A DNA stretch of 64,000 nucleotides from assembly GCF_947179515.1 (NCBI RefSeq), contig NC_067474.1, positions 91,774,824 to 91,838,823 on the forward strand, in the 5' to 3' direction. The notes beneath the pieces were generated by a model. That model saw nothing but the letters and a program-made list of their open reading frames with translations, was not told the origin of the DNA and did not search any database. The stretch comes from Apodemus sylvaticus (taxonomy: Eukaryota > Chordata > Mammalia > Rodentia > Muridae). The position numbers and the translations under genes are program-made. This document shows positions 54,399 through 64,000 of this stretch, one piece after another; within the stretch, counting starts at the first letter, position 1, and every line of letters starts with the position of its first letter.

Positions 54399-56287
54399 CT
54401 AAATGGAGAGAAACTTGAAGCAATCCCACTAAAATCAGGGACTAGACAGGGCTGCCCCTTTCTCCTTATCTTTTCAATATTGTACTTAAGGTACTAGCTC
54501 AGGCAATTAGACAACATAAGGAGGTCAAAGGGATACAAATTGGAAAGGAAGAAGTCAAACTATCATTATTTGCAGATGATGTGATACTCTACTTAAGTGA
54601 CACAAAAAACTCCACTAGAGAACTCCTACAGCTGATAAACAACTTCAGCAAAGTGGCAGGTTATAAAATCAACTCAAGCAAATCAGTAGCCTTCCTATAC
54701 TCAAAGGATAAGCAGACTGAGAAAGAAATTAGGGAAATGACCCCCTTCACAATAGCCACAAACAGTATAAAGTACCTTGGGGTGACTCTTACCAAACATG
54801 TGAAAGATCTGTATGACAAGAACTTCAAGACTCTGAAGAAGGAAATGGAAGAAGACCTCAAAAAATGGAAAAACCTCCCATGCTCATGGATCAGCAGGAT
54901 TAATATAGTTAAAATGGCCATTTTGCCAAAAGCATTATACAGATTCAACATAATACCCATCAAAATCCCAACTCAATTCTTCATAGAGTTAGAAACAGCA
55001 TTCCTCAAATTCATCTGGAATAACAAAAAACCCAGGAGAGCTAAAACTATTCTCAGCAACAAAAGAAATTCTGAGGGAATCAGTATCCCTGACCTCAAGC
55101 AATACTACAGAGCAATAGTGTTAAAAACTGCATGGTATTGGTACAGTGACAGGCAGGTGGATCAATGAAACAGGATTGAAGATCCAGAAACGAACCCACA
55201 CACCTATGGCCACTTGATCCTCGACAAAGGGGCTGAAAACATCCAATGGATAAAAGATAGCCTTTTCGACAAATGGTGCTGGTTCAACTGGAAGTCAGCA
55301 TGCAGAAGAATGGGAATTGATCCATCCTTGTCTCCTTTTACTAAGCTCAACTCCAAATGGATCAAGGACCTCCACATAAAGCCAGACACTCTGAAGCTAA
55401 TAGAAAAGAAACTGGGGAAGACCCTTGAGGACATCAGTACAGGGGGAATGTTCCTGAACAGAACATCAATAGCTTATGCTCTAAGATCAAGAATTGACAA
55501 ATGGGACCTCATAAAATTACAAAGTTTCTGTAAGGCAAAGGACACCTTCAAAAGGACAAATCGGCAACCAACAAATTGGGAAAAGATCTTCACCAACCCT
55601 ACATCAGATAGAGGGCTAATATCCAATATATATAAAGAACTCAAGAAGTTAGACTCCAGAAAACCTAATAACCCTATTAAAAAATGGAGTACAGAGTTAA
55701 ACAAAGAATTTTCACCTGAAGAACTTTGGATGGGGGAGAAGCATCTTAAAAAATGCTCATCTTCATTAGTCATTAGGGAAATGCAAGTCAAAACAACCCT
55801 CAGATTTCACCTTACACCAGTCAGAATGGCTAAGATTAAAAATTCAGGAGACAGCAGGTGTTGGTGAGGATGTGGAGAAAGAGGAACACTCCTCCACTGC
55901 TGGTAGGGTTGCAAATTGGTACAACCACTCTGGAAATCAGTCTAGTGGTTCCTCCAAAAACTGGGCACCTCACTTCTAGAAGATCCTGCTATACTACTCC
56001 TGGGTATATACCCAGAAGTTTCCCCAGCATGTAATAAGGATACATGTTCCACTATGTTCATAGCAGCCCTATTTATAATTGCCAGAAGCTGGAAAGAACC
56101 CAGGTATCCCTCAACAGAAGAGTGGATGCAAAAAATGTGGTATATCTACACAATGGAGTACTATTCAGCCATTAGAAACAATGAATTCATGAAATTCTTA
56201 GGCAAATGGATGGAACTGGAGAACATCATACTAAGTGAGGTAACCCAGAATCAAAAGATGAATCATGGTATGACTCACTAATAAGTG
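54399..56287 (+). pseudogene. LINE-1 ORF2, catalytic to C-terminal part
   Basis: ORF2 resumes with LNGEKLEAIPLKSG. FADD is intact at 54569-54580 (FADDVILYLS). The six-A run at 55679-55684 is intact (..NPIKKWSTELNK..), unlike elements 1-3. The lesions are a one-base loss near 54461, a tryptophan-to-TGA near 55166, a TGA near 55866 in the Cys-rich region and a one-base loss near 56271 that ends the frame at ..HGMTH* instead of ..ISGY. Confidence 0.92.
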
Positions 56288-56575
56288 GATATTAACTTAG
56301 AAATCTGGAATAACCAAAACATAATCCAAACATCAAATGAGGTACAAGAAGAGCGGAGGAGTATCCCCTAGTTCTGGAAAGACTCAGTGAAGAAGTATAG
56401 GGCAAAATCAGAACGGGGAAGTGGGAAGGGTTGGGTGGGAAAACAATGGGAGGGAAGGGGGCTGATGAGACTTTCAGAGAGTGGGTTCTAGAAGAGGGGA
56501 AATCATTTGAAATGTAAATAAAAATATATCAAATAAAAAAAGATATAGATTAAAAAATGAAATAGAAAAAAAGAA
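56288..56575 (+). other. L1 3' UTR and tail of third inverted L1
   Basis: Short G-rich 3' UTR, weaker in G runs than other copies, ending GAAATGTAAATAAAAATATA and a long A-rich tail with interspersed G and T. Confidence 0.88.
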
Positions 56576-56591
56576 AGAAATATACACCTTT
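56576..56591 (+). repeat. Right target-site duplication of third inverted L1
   Basis: AGAAATATACACCTTT, identical to 53544-53559. Confidence 0.93.
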
Positions 56592-59500
56592 AATTATTCT
56601 GTTGTAAATATTGTTATGGGAGATCAGGACCTTTCCACATGTTTAGTGATTTATTAAAAAATCTGAAAAACTCCTATTTCAAAGTATTCTTTCCTGTGGT
56701 ATAATGTTAAACATGATGCTTTTATTTGTGGGTCAACAGAAATGAACAAAATGTGTGAAAGGGCTCTCTGATGCCTACAGTAATGTGTTAAGTTTCTTTA
56801 TGTATTTATAAAATCCTAGTTCTTTAAGAAATGCCTGAATGGCAAAGAACCTTGAAATGGCAAACAAATGACATGAAAAATTGATGTAACATATACTACT
56901 TGCTATTCAGAGAGAAAAAAGTTATAGGTTCTTTATTTTTAATAAATGACATTTATATGATGGAGTATTAAATAAGTATTCTCAATGAAGTGTTATGAAA
57001 ATATGCATAAATGTCCCTCAGCATCTAAGTAGACCAAAATTCATTTGGAATTTCTTAAGTGTCTGACTAGGACCACTTCTCCTCAGACTGGCTTAGAAAC
57101 TGAAGATAATGAATTCACTATTGCATGAGGGTAGCAGGCCTTGTGCTGTATTCCTCACAATTCTTCTTCCTGCTTTAGTGAGTTTTCAGAGCAGGAATTA
57201 AAAAGTTCTTTCTTTGAGGATAGTTAGCTAGTGCCACGTTCAGCATGGCTGTGTAGGGCACAGTATTACACAGTTCCTGCCCTGGAGCGTTGGTAGTCTG
57301 TTGATCTCCACATGTGTTGATGACTGCTATTAGCTTGACACTGATCTGCTCTCTCATCTATGTGTGTTACTTTTAATCTCTCTTTCTCTGGAATATATTT
57401 CCCATACTACTCAGATTTAATCACGCCATAATAAGTGAAACAGATGTGGTTCTCAAGAATGAAGAATAAAGGTGATCAGGAGGCTCTGGAGGACAAGGAA
57501 CCGGCCTTCTGCTTGGCTTAGGATCATGGGAAAGAATCTAGAAAACATAACAACAGCAACCCTGAAAGCCTACATGGCCCATTGTGGGAAATGTGCATTG
57601 TAGGACTTGGTCTTGAACTTGGAATTATACTCTAAGGACCAATTATTGTTGCATCCATTAGCTAAGGTGAACTTGGGGACATCAAGGATAGAGAGTTAAA
57701 GTGGTCTCAAGAAGAAAATGCATGGATAGGAAAAGAAGGAATAATCTATTTAAAAAATCAAGCAAAGGATAGATGGGTTGGTCTTATAGGAGTAAGGCTT
57801 ATGTGTGATCTAAAAAACAAATAATATTAGAAGGATACTGTATGAGACATGGAAGACTCGGAAACAAAGATTAGAGGCTTAAAAGATGAAGCATAAGCAT
57901 CTAACTACTTAGTACTTTGTTTTCCTAGCTACTTGGTGGATTGGAGGTAAGAATGTTGAGGGAGCTATAAGAGAGATACCTGATTTACTTGCATAAAATT
58001 TAAAACTTAGTAGTCTGTCAAATTTCTGTTCTTACATAAAAGTCGTTACTAAGGACTGCTGTCTGCTGTACCAGAAAACCTCAACAGGTGTGCTCAGACT
58101 CTCACAGAGAACCGGCTGTGTAAAAAGTAATGTGCTTTTGCTTTGTGTTTAATTTCTGTTTTAAGGAAGCAGGGGTTGAGACTAATGATCCAGAATTCAT
58201 ACAATTTATGTCCATTTAAGGATTTCTAAAAATAAATTATTAACAATTGTCAAAGCCTTGAGAATGGAACGTTAGTAAATAAAAGACTAGGTTGAGGCTC
58301 TCTGATTGGGAGACGTCAGCAGAATGAAAGGGGATAAGAAAAAGGATTAAAAAGAATGAAGGCAGAAAAAGGAACAAGGAAGAAGAAGAAGGAAGAATGA
58401 GAAGGAAGAATGATGAGAATTCTTTGGCAAAGAAAGTGCACAGCTTGCATCTACTACTAATGAGTCCTTTGTGATTTAGCACTGCTTCCATTTCTTTCTT
58501 TCTCAGGACCCTCCTCAAACTGAGGCTGGACCTCGGCAAGCTATACCCACAAAAATCCTATGTGTATGAAGTAATGTAGGTTATTATGAAAATTTAGCAA
58601 AATTTAATAATAGAAGTAATTTTTAAATTACTCTAATTAAACAACCAGTAAATATGGTATTTGTTAACATATGTAACAATCATATATGAATACATAATAT
58701 ACACATCTATAATGAAATGGAGTTACATGTACATTTGTGACAGTGAATAGGGACATAAACCTTCAAGTAATAGGTCAGATGATGAGCTCAACTCTATGGC
58801 ATTTTGAGAAGAAAAAAAATAATGAAATAACAATAACAATGACAAAATGTGACATTTTCCCACACAGTACATTAATAGTTTTACCAAAATCCATTCCAGG
58901 AACAATGAGAGGAAAATATTTTCATTTTAATTGTTTGGTTAACAGGAGGTCATCATTTCAAAATGAATTTCGTGTAGCTGAAGAACTCCAAAGGCTAAAT
59001 TAAAGGCTCTTTCTGCTTTGCTTGTTTCTCAATTTTTCTCTTGTTCCTGCTTTATTTTCTCATGTATCAGGCTAGAAGTTGGCCTTTCTTGATTTTCTAT
59101 AACCTAACTGGTGATGTCATCACAATCTTACATTATTTCCATTTAACTCTTGCTTAACTAATTTTTTCTCATGTACTTTACTAATGGAAAACTGATTACT
59201 CCTATGAAACAACACAAAATGTTAACTCAAGGTAGAATAGAAAGAATAAAAAATGCCACCGACATAAGTTTTTCTAACTTTACACAAGAGGTAGGTGTAT
59301 CTCAGCTTCCAGTTGGTCAAAAAGAGAATGCTTTGCTATCCTCTGCATTGAATACAGACACTGGGAAAACAGACAGACTACCATGGTGAATTTGGTGCAT
59401 GAAACTAACATATAAGACAAAGTATCCAATGTAGATTTAAGATAAAACTACTTATTCTAAGGTAGTCAAAGAATCCAATGAAATGTGTATGCGAGCTAGG

Positions 59501-61596
59501 TGGAAGATAATGGAGCCATCTGTTGCTCATATGAAAGTTTCCATTTCAGGTGGCAACATCCTATAAATAAAATTCAAATAGCAAGAGAAAAAATTACTGA
59601 GATTTAGATAAGTGCCATTGTAGTTATTGTACTATAAAAATGTGCCAGGATTTTGTTTTTAATTCCCCAAATTGTATTATCTGAAAGGAAATACAAACTC
59701 CCTGGGGAACAAGAAATAAATGTTTTATGCCTGAATCTCTCTGTTTGTATATCAGTACTTCACTTATTTTAGAAAGATAACACTTGACAATTAGTCCAGG
59801 GTTAAAAATCATAAGTATAAAATAGATTTTATGTATATATTAAATGCTTTTAAAGTTTTCCGTTCATTGAGCAGTTTAGATATTCATTAAAAAAGGAGAT
59901 AAAAATTAAAGGTCATTTTAGAATAATTATACAAATGTAAATTTAATTTTCTATTATGTAATATTTTGTATTGCAGTAATTTTCTGAGGGTACGTTTCAG
60001 GAATTGAATTAAGAATGTTTTCATAGATCTGAAGTGAAGTGCCTTGAAGCAATATGCTATTTTTTGTGCACAAAAATATATTAGGAAAATTACAAAATAA
60101 TTGGAAAGAAATATTATTCATATTCAGTAACTTTGTTTTCATAGTAAATAAAGATTTATCTATTTGAATAACATACTTATACCAATTGGGAACAGCTGTG
60201 ATATTATTCATAAGTATGCAATTATTTATTTTGCCAAAAGGAAGTAAAATGCCATATTTAAAATTAATTTATTGTTAGTTCTTCACTGTCCATGAAGAGT
60301 GAAGCTCCACAACAAAGTAGGCATAACTTTCTGCTTTCTCTCATTTTACGGCAGCAAATTTTAAATTAAAATTTCCAAAATTTCATCAAGGAAATGATTT
60401 TAAATAAAGTGAATTGATGAATAGAATTTGTTAAGTAGCCAAAACATAAAAGAGTTGAGGCTGTTACAATAGTATGAAAACTTGAGGAAAAATAAAAATT
60501 TAAAAGATCAATCATAAGTCTCAATCAAAAATACTCTGTCTGATGTGATCAGTAAAATGTGTAATCAGCTCTTGATGTTTGAAGTACTGTGAGCCACAAC
60601 ATAAAAAGGTCCTCAGAAATTTCACGAAGACAATTTAAAGCTAGATACTAGACCATGGAAACTTCTATCAAGTATAGGAGAAAAGAAACTGTTTCTTTAG
60701 TTATGAGAAGAGGGACCCCTTCTTACAATGGTCTGACATATGAACAAATATATTTCATTTCTCCTGATTAACAACAAACCTGAAACTCAGACTCCAGGCA
60801 GAGGGAGATTTGCATTTTTATGTAAAATAAAAGGCTTTAAGGAAACACATACACACAGATACACACACACACACACACACACACATACTCACACACACAC
60901 ACTACAAAGGAAAAAGTTGTTGTGATTTATGAATTTATTTCAAGGTTTTCAATCATTTGGAAACAAAGAATTCTTTATAGATTAAACATTGTACTCAGGA
61001 TTTCAATGAATTAATTTTAGTTATGGCAATTTAGTTACTGTGAATAAGGAATTAAATTTTAATATCAATACATTTATTATTTTAAATATCATAAACAATT
61101 CATTGGATATTAAATTTTTCTAACATTAAGTTATATTTTATGAAGAAAAATATAATGAGAATTGAAGCAGGACCAAACATTTTTCCTCTACTTATATAAT
61201 GGCTGAATTTTTATATTTTTGATTCTAAAATAATGTTAATTTTTTTGTCCAATGCTATTTACAGAATAGGCTTAACAAAATAGAGAGAACAGAAAGCTGA
61301 GATATAAGGTCAATGACAGGAAATGAGATGTAGGAAAAAAGATGCTAATATTTTCATGTAATATATATTTCAATGGAAAATATTCATGTAACAGTAAGGT
61401 ACATTTTACTTAATATCTATGGATGCCTATATTAGATCCATATTAGATACTAGATTTTATGCAACAATAGTGAGAAAAATTAATAAAACATTCTGAATAA
61501 GATATCTAAGACCCAGAAAGATAAGCATAGTGATATCCTCTACATGTAGATGCTAGTATTGAATACATATATTTGTGTAAGTTAAAGTTCTGGGCT
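56592..61596. other. No gene recognised; purine tract and (CA)n inside
   Basis: About 5 kb of mostly AT-rich sequence. A purine-rich tract lies at about 58326-58420 (AAGAAGAAGAAGGAAGAATG-like). The (CA)n is listed separately. Short open frames here show no recognisable domain. I see no exon or RNA gene. Confidence 0.45.
60845..60902. repeat. (CA)n microsatellite
   Basis: An interrupted ACAC run with AGATAC and TACTC interruptions, about 58 bp. Confidence 0.9.
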
Positions 61597-61995
61597 TGTT
61601 AGTTTTTGTCAACTTAAGACAAACTGCAGTCAGGAAAGAGGGAACCTCATCTAAAGCACTGACTCTGTCAGATTATCCTTTGGCACATTTATGAAAAACT
61701 TCTCCTGGCTAATAATTGATATGGGAGGGCAGGCCCACTTAGGGCAGTGGTCTCACTAAGCAGGTAGGCTTTTGTTCTGTAGCTGAGCAACTCACTGAGA
61801 GTAAGACAATAGGCAGTATGGTTTTCATGGTTGCTGCTCCAGTTCCTACCTTGAGCATCTGCCTTGACTTCCATCACTTATTCACTGTACTATACTAGAT
61901 GTAAAAAAAAAAACAAACAAACAAACAAGCTTTTTCTTCCCAATTTGCTTTTGGGCATGACATTTTATCACAGGAACGAAAATAAGAATAGTAAG
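61597..61995 (+). mobile_element. MaLR (MT/ORR1-like) solitary LTR
   Basis: Starts TGTTAGTTTTTGTCAACTTA and contains GATATGGGAGGGCAGGCCCA, GCTCCAGTTCCTACCTTGAG and CTTGACTTCCATCA. An (AAAC)n run occupies the usual AATAAA region (61899-61929). It ends CATTTTATCACAGGAACGAA plus a few bases. No internal region is present. Confidence 0.85.
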
Positions 61996-62884
61996 GTGGT
62001 ATAGACTGGCCTCCCACCTAAGCACTAAAGATATCTGAACACACTATATAGATGCATCCGACTTTAAATATACATATGGAGTATAAATGGAGTTACTTTG
62101 TAATGAAAGAATAATTCCACTCACAGACAAAACAGGCTATCAAACACAATAGCTATGTTGGGTGTAAGCTAAACATTTAAAGGTTTTGGTTAGTGGGATT
62201 CTGTAGTTCATCCAAACATTAGAGTATTGGCATTTCTCTTGGTTACTTTCCAGAAGTTGGTGATAAGACCTTATTGTGGTCCTTATCTTTGATTCAGAAA
62301 ACATGAAGAAGTCAAGCTGACAGTGACCAAGGAACTTCATCACACTTACAGGTTTTATAATGCTTTGTATACTACAGAAGACAAAAGTAATCTGTAATGG
62401 GATATGAACCCTGTAGGTAGCACTAACAGGTAGCTTGTCAAGATATGCCCATTAATGCAAAATGAGCACAGATATCATGGAACTTTCTTATTGAATTTAA
62501 AGACTAGCAAGGTCATAGTTCCCACAATAGTATCAGATACTTATTATTCTGTTGAATGGACAGTAAAAATATGCCATCTAAGTTCCTGTCTTTATACTCA
62601 TAAATTAGTGTATCTCTCAACCCTCATTAGACATATTGATAGGTATAGTGATCTAAGAATCAGGTTGTGAAGTGATTGGATCTAAAGGGGACATCCCCAT
62701 CACGTCTCCTACTTCAAGGTATAGAGATAATTTTAGAAGAGTTGGTGGAAATATTGTAAAAGCAAGAAATGGTATTCTTAATTTTTCATTCTAGAGCTAG
62801 GCAGATGCTTTCATACTCCTGCGACTTTGATGATTATTCCCAATGGGGTAACTCTATTAGGGTTCTGCTGTCCTCTTTGGAAAG
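61996..62884. other. No gene recognised
   Basis: AT-rich sequence with no recognised repeat or exon. Confidence 0.45.
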
Positions 62885-63480
62885 TATAGCAAGGAGAACT
62901 TCCTGTTTTCTGTTTAAAAAATATTTTTTAGACAGGTTCAAACTGATACATAGTATAGTCTATTTAATGTCATTCTCACTATCTATTATCCACCCCAACT
63001 CCTAACTTTAAGTTGCTTTACCAATGTCTTGTGTTTTTGTTTTGTGTTGTGACAACTGAGTTTACCCATGGCTTTCCGTGTTCACTACTATTGATGGGAG
63101 CATGGCTTGGGGCTAAATGTTGTCACATAGCAATCGTACTGGTCGGTACACAACTGAAGAGAATGCCTGCCCTTCAAGTCAAATCTTCCAGAAGCTCATA
63201 GTTCAACAGAAAAAGATATAGCCACATGAGTCTCTCTCTAACGCATGATTGACTGCTGACAGGCCCAGGGTTATGCGGCCTACTTTTGGCAGTCACTGCT
63301 GCTAATCCTAAGTGCATTGGCTGTGCCAGGCCTCCAAGATAATATTTCATTCCTCTTCTCATTATCTTTCAGTTCTGACACTTTTTCCACTCTCTCTTCT
63401 GCATTGTTGCCTCAGTCTAAATTGGAGGCATATAAATGGATATCTTGTTTAGGTCCAAGGACTTAATTTGCATTCCTTGC
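62885..63480 (-). mobile_element. Ancient LINE-1-like 3' UTR, minus strand
   Basis: Plus-strand landmarks are TGTCTTGTGTTTTTGTTTTG, 'ACACAACTGAAGAGAATG', GATTGACTGCTGACAGGCCC, AGTGCATTGGCTGTG and CTTTTTCCACTCTCTCTTCT. They match, by memory, the antisense of an old murine L1 3' UTR. The copy is very diverged and its ends are approximate. Confidence 0.45.
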
Positions 63481-64000
63481 ATTCCCATCATTCCCAGAAT
63501 GTCTCTGCCTGTGTCTCTGCATTCATCACTTTTCATTACAAAGGATGGTATTTCTGATTAAGAATGAGAGCACCATGTCTGCAGGTATAAACTAAGTGTT
63601 ATAAGGTAGCTTGGTATACTATTAACTTCACTAAATAGCATTAGCATTTTTCTTCCAAGGGCCTAAAACTTCTACTACAGATTTATAACTATGGTTCCAA
63701 TAGAATAAACAGATTCTATATTGTGACATAGACTTCCAAACCAAGCAAAGATCACTTGGTTGTTCTCTATAATCCCTGTTGTCTTTTTGGGCAACAATTC
63801 ATAAAGACTTATACCATGCCTATCATTGAAATCTGTTTTAATAAGCCACATTTATTAGGTGAATTATTATTCAATAATGGAGGTTATCAGATTTTTTATT
63901 ATGATATTTTAATTTTGCTTCATAAATAGTAGATTCCAGTGTGACTTTTAGAGTTTTACTTCACTGTAGGTAACTCTCCTACCCTAATCTTCCCCATTCT
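63481..64000. other. No gene recognised
   Basis: AT-rich sequence up to the window edge, without recognised features. Confidence 0.45.

Larger units (their letters stand above)
53560..56575 (+). mobile_element. Twin-primed LINE-1 with a 95-bp inverted 5' end
   Basis: Positions 53560-53654 are ORF2 on the minus strand (antisense of TPKEIEGVI.. to ..FYQTF). From 53655 the plus strand starts ORF2 at the next residues (EDLTPTLFKLF..) and runs to the 3' UTR and tail at 56575. A 3' UTR stub of another L1 sits inside at 54119-54398. Exact 16-bp TSDs flank the whole. Confidence 0.93.

Noticed and set aside
1..64000. A novel multi-gene system or host gene cluster
   Set aside because: All coding similarity that I can see is to L1 ORF1/ORF2. 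No conserved non-L1 reading frames, splice-site sets or RNA genes were found on either strand.

Overview
The window looks like mouse (genus Mus) nuclear DNA from a gene-free, AT-rich intergenic stretch packed with LINE-1 (L1) retrotransposons. The evidence is several L1 copies of the mouse ORF1/ORF2 type with mouse-style promoter monomers or tether sequence, two B1 SINEs, MaLR (ORR1/MT-like) LTRs, and (CA)n and (TA)n microsatellites. I see no host exon, tRNA, snRNA or CRISPR array. The long reading frames in the window are L1 ORFs or their antisense shadows. By a hand tally roughly 55-60% of the window is L1-derived. Subfamily names (F-like, Lx-like) are inferred from remembered consensus features and were not searched.

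Left part (1-18.8 kb). Three old L1 3' ends lie in 1-2.6 kb. A twin-primed (5'-inverted) L1 runs from 2811 to 13586, with target-site duplications (TSDs) at 2801-2810 and 13587-13596. A complete L1 with three promoter monomers (element 1, 6465-12950) is nested inside it, with TSDs at 6451-6464 and 12951-12964. Element 1 has an open 423-codon ORF1 and an ORF2 with four lesions. A second 5'-inverted L1 in the opposite orientation (13976-16074) and an older minus-strand Lx-like 3' UTR follow.

Middle part (18.8-40.2 kb). Element 2 (18871-25286) is a full-length L1 with both ORFs broken. After it come a B1, an inverted old L1 3' UTR, an Lx-like 3' UTR split by an LTR-like insert, and a 5'-truncated L1 with clear TSDs (30625-31477). 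Element 3 (33669-40188) is full length, with an open 398-codon ORF1 and a dead ORF2. It sits at the A-rich tail of another truncated L1.

Right part (40.2-64 kb). This is mostly unrecognised AT-rich sequence. It contains a 172-bp non-L1 direct repeat (40585 and 42109), a B1, a minus-strand L1 3' UTR, a dense pile of old and young L1 fragments at 49-52.2 kb, a MaLR LTR directly followed by a third well-resolved twin-primed L1 (53560-56575) carrying a 3'-UTR stub, another MaLR LTR and an ancient minus-strand L1-like 3' UTR.

The L1 ORFs would work as one system if intact. ORF1p is a trimeric RNA-binding coiled-coil protein and ORF2p an endonuclease/reverse transcriptase, both translated from one bicistronic RNA driven by the 5' UTR. 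No copy here has an intact ORF2, so none looks autonomously mobile. I found no new biological system. The most informative material is the record of insertion mechanism: five candidate 5' inversions, nested insertions with exact TSDs, a recurrent AGAAA/GAAA target motif, one insertion without a TSD, and an unexplained local direct repeat.
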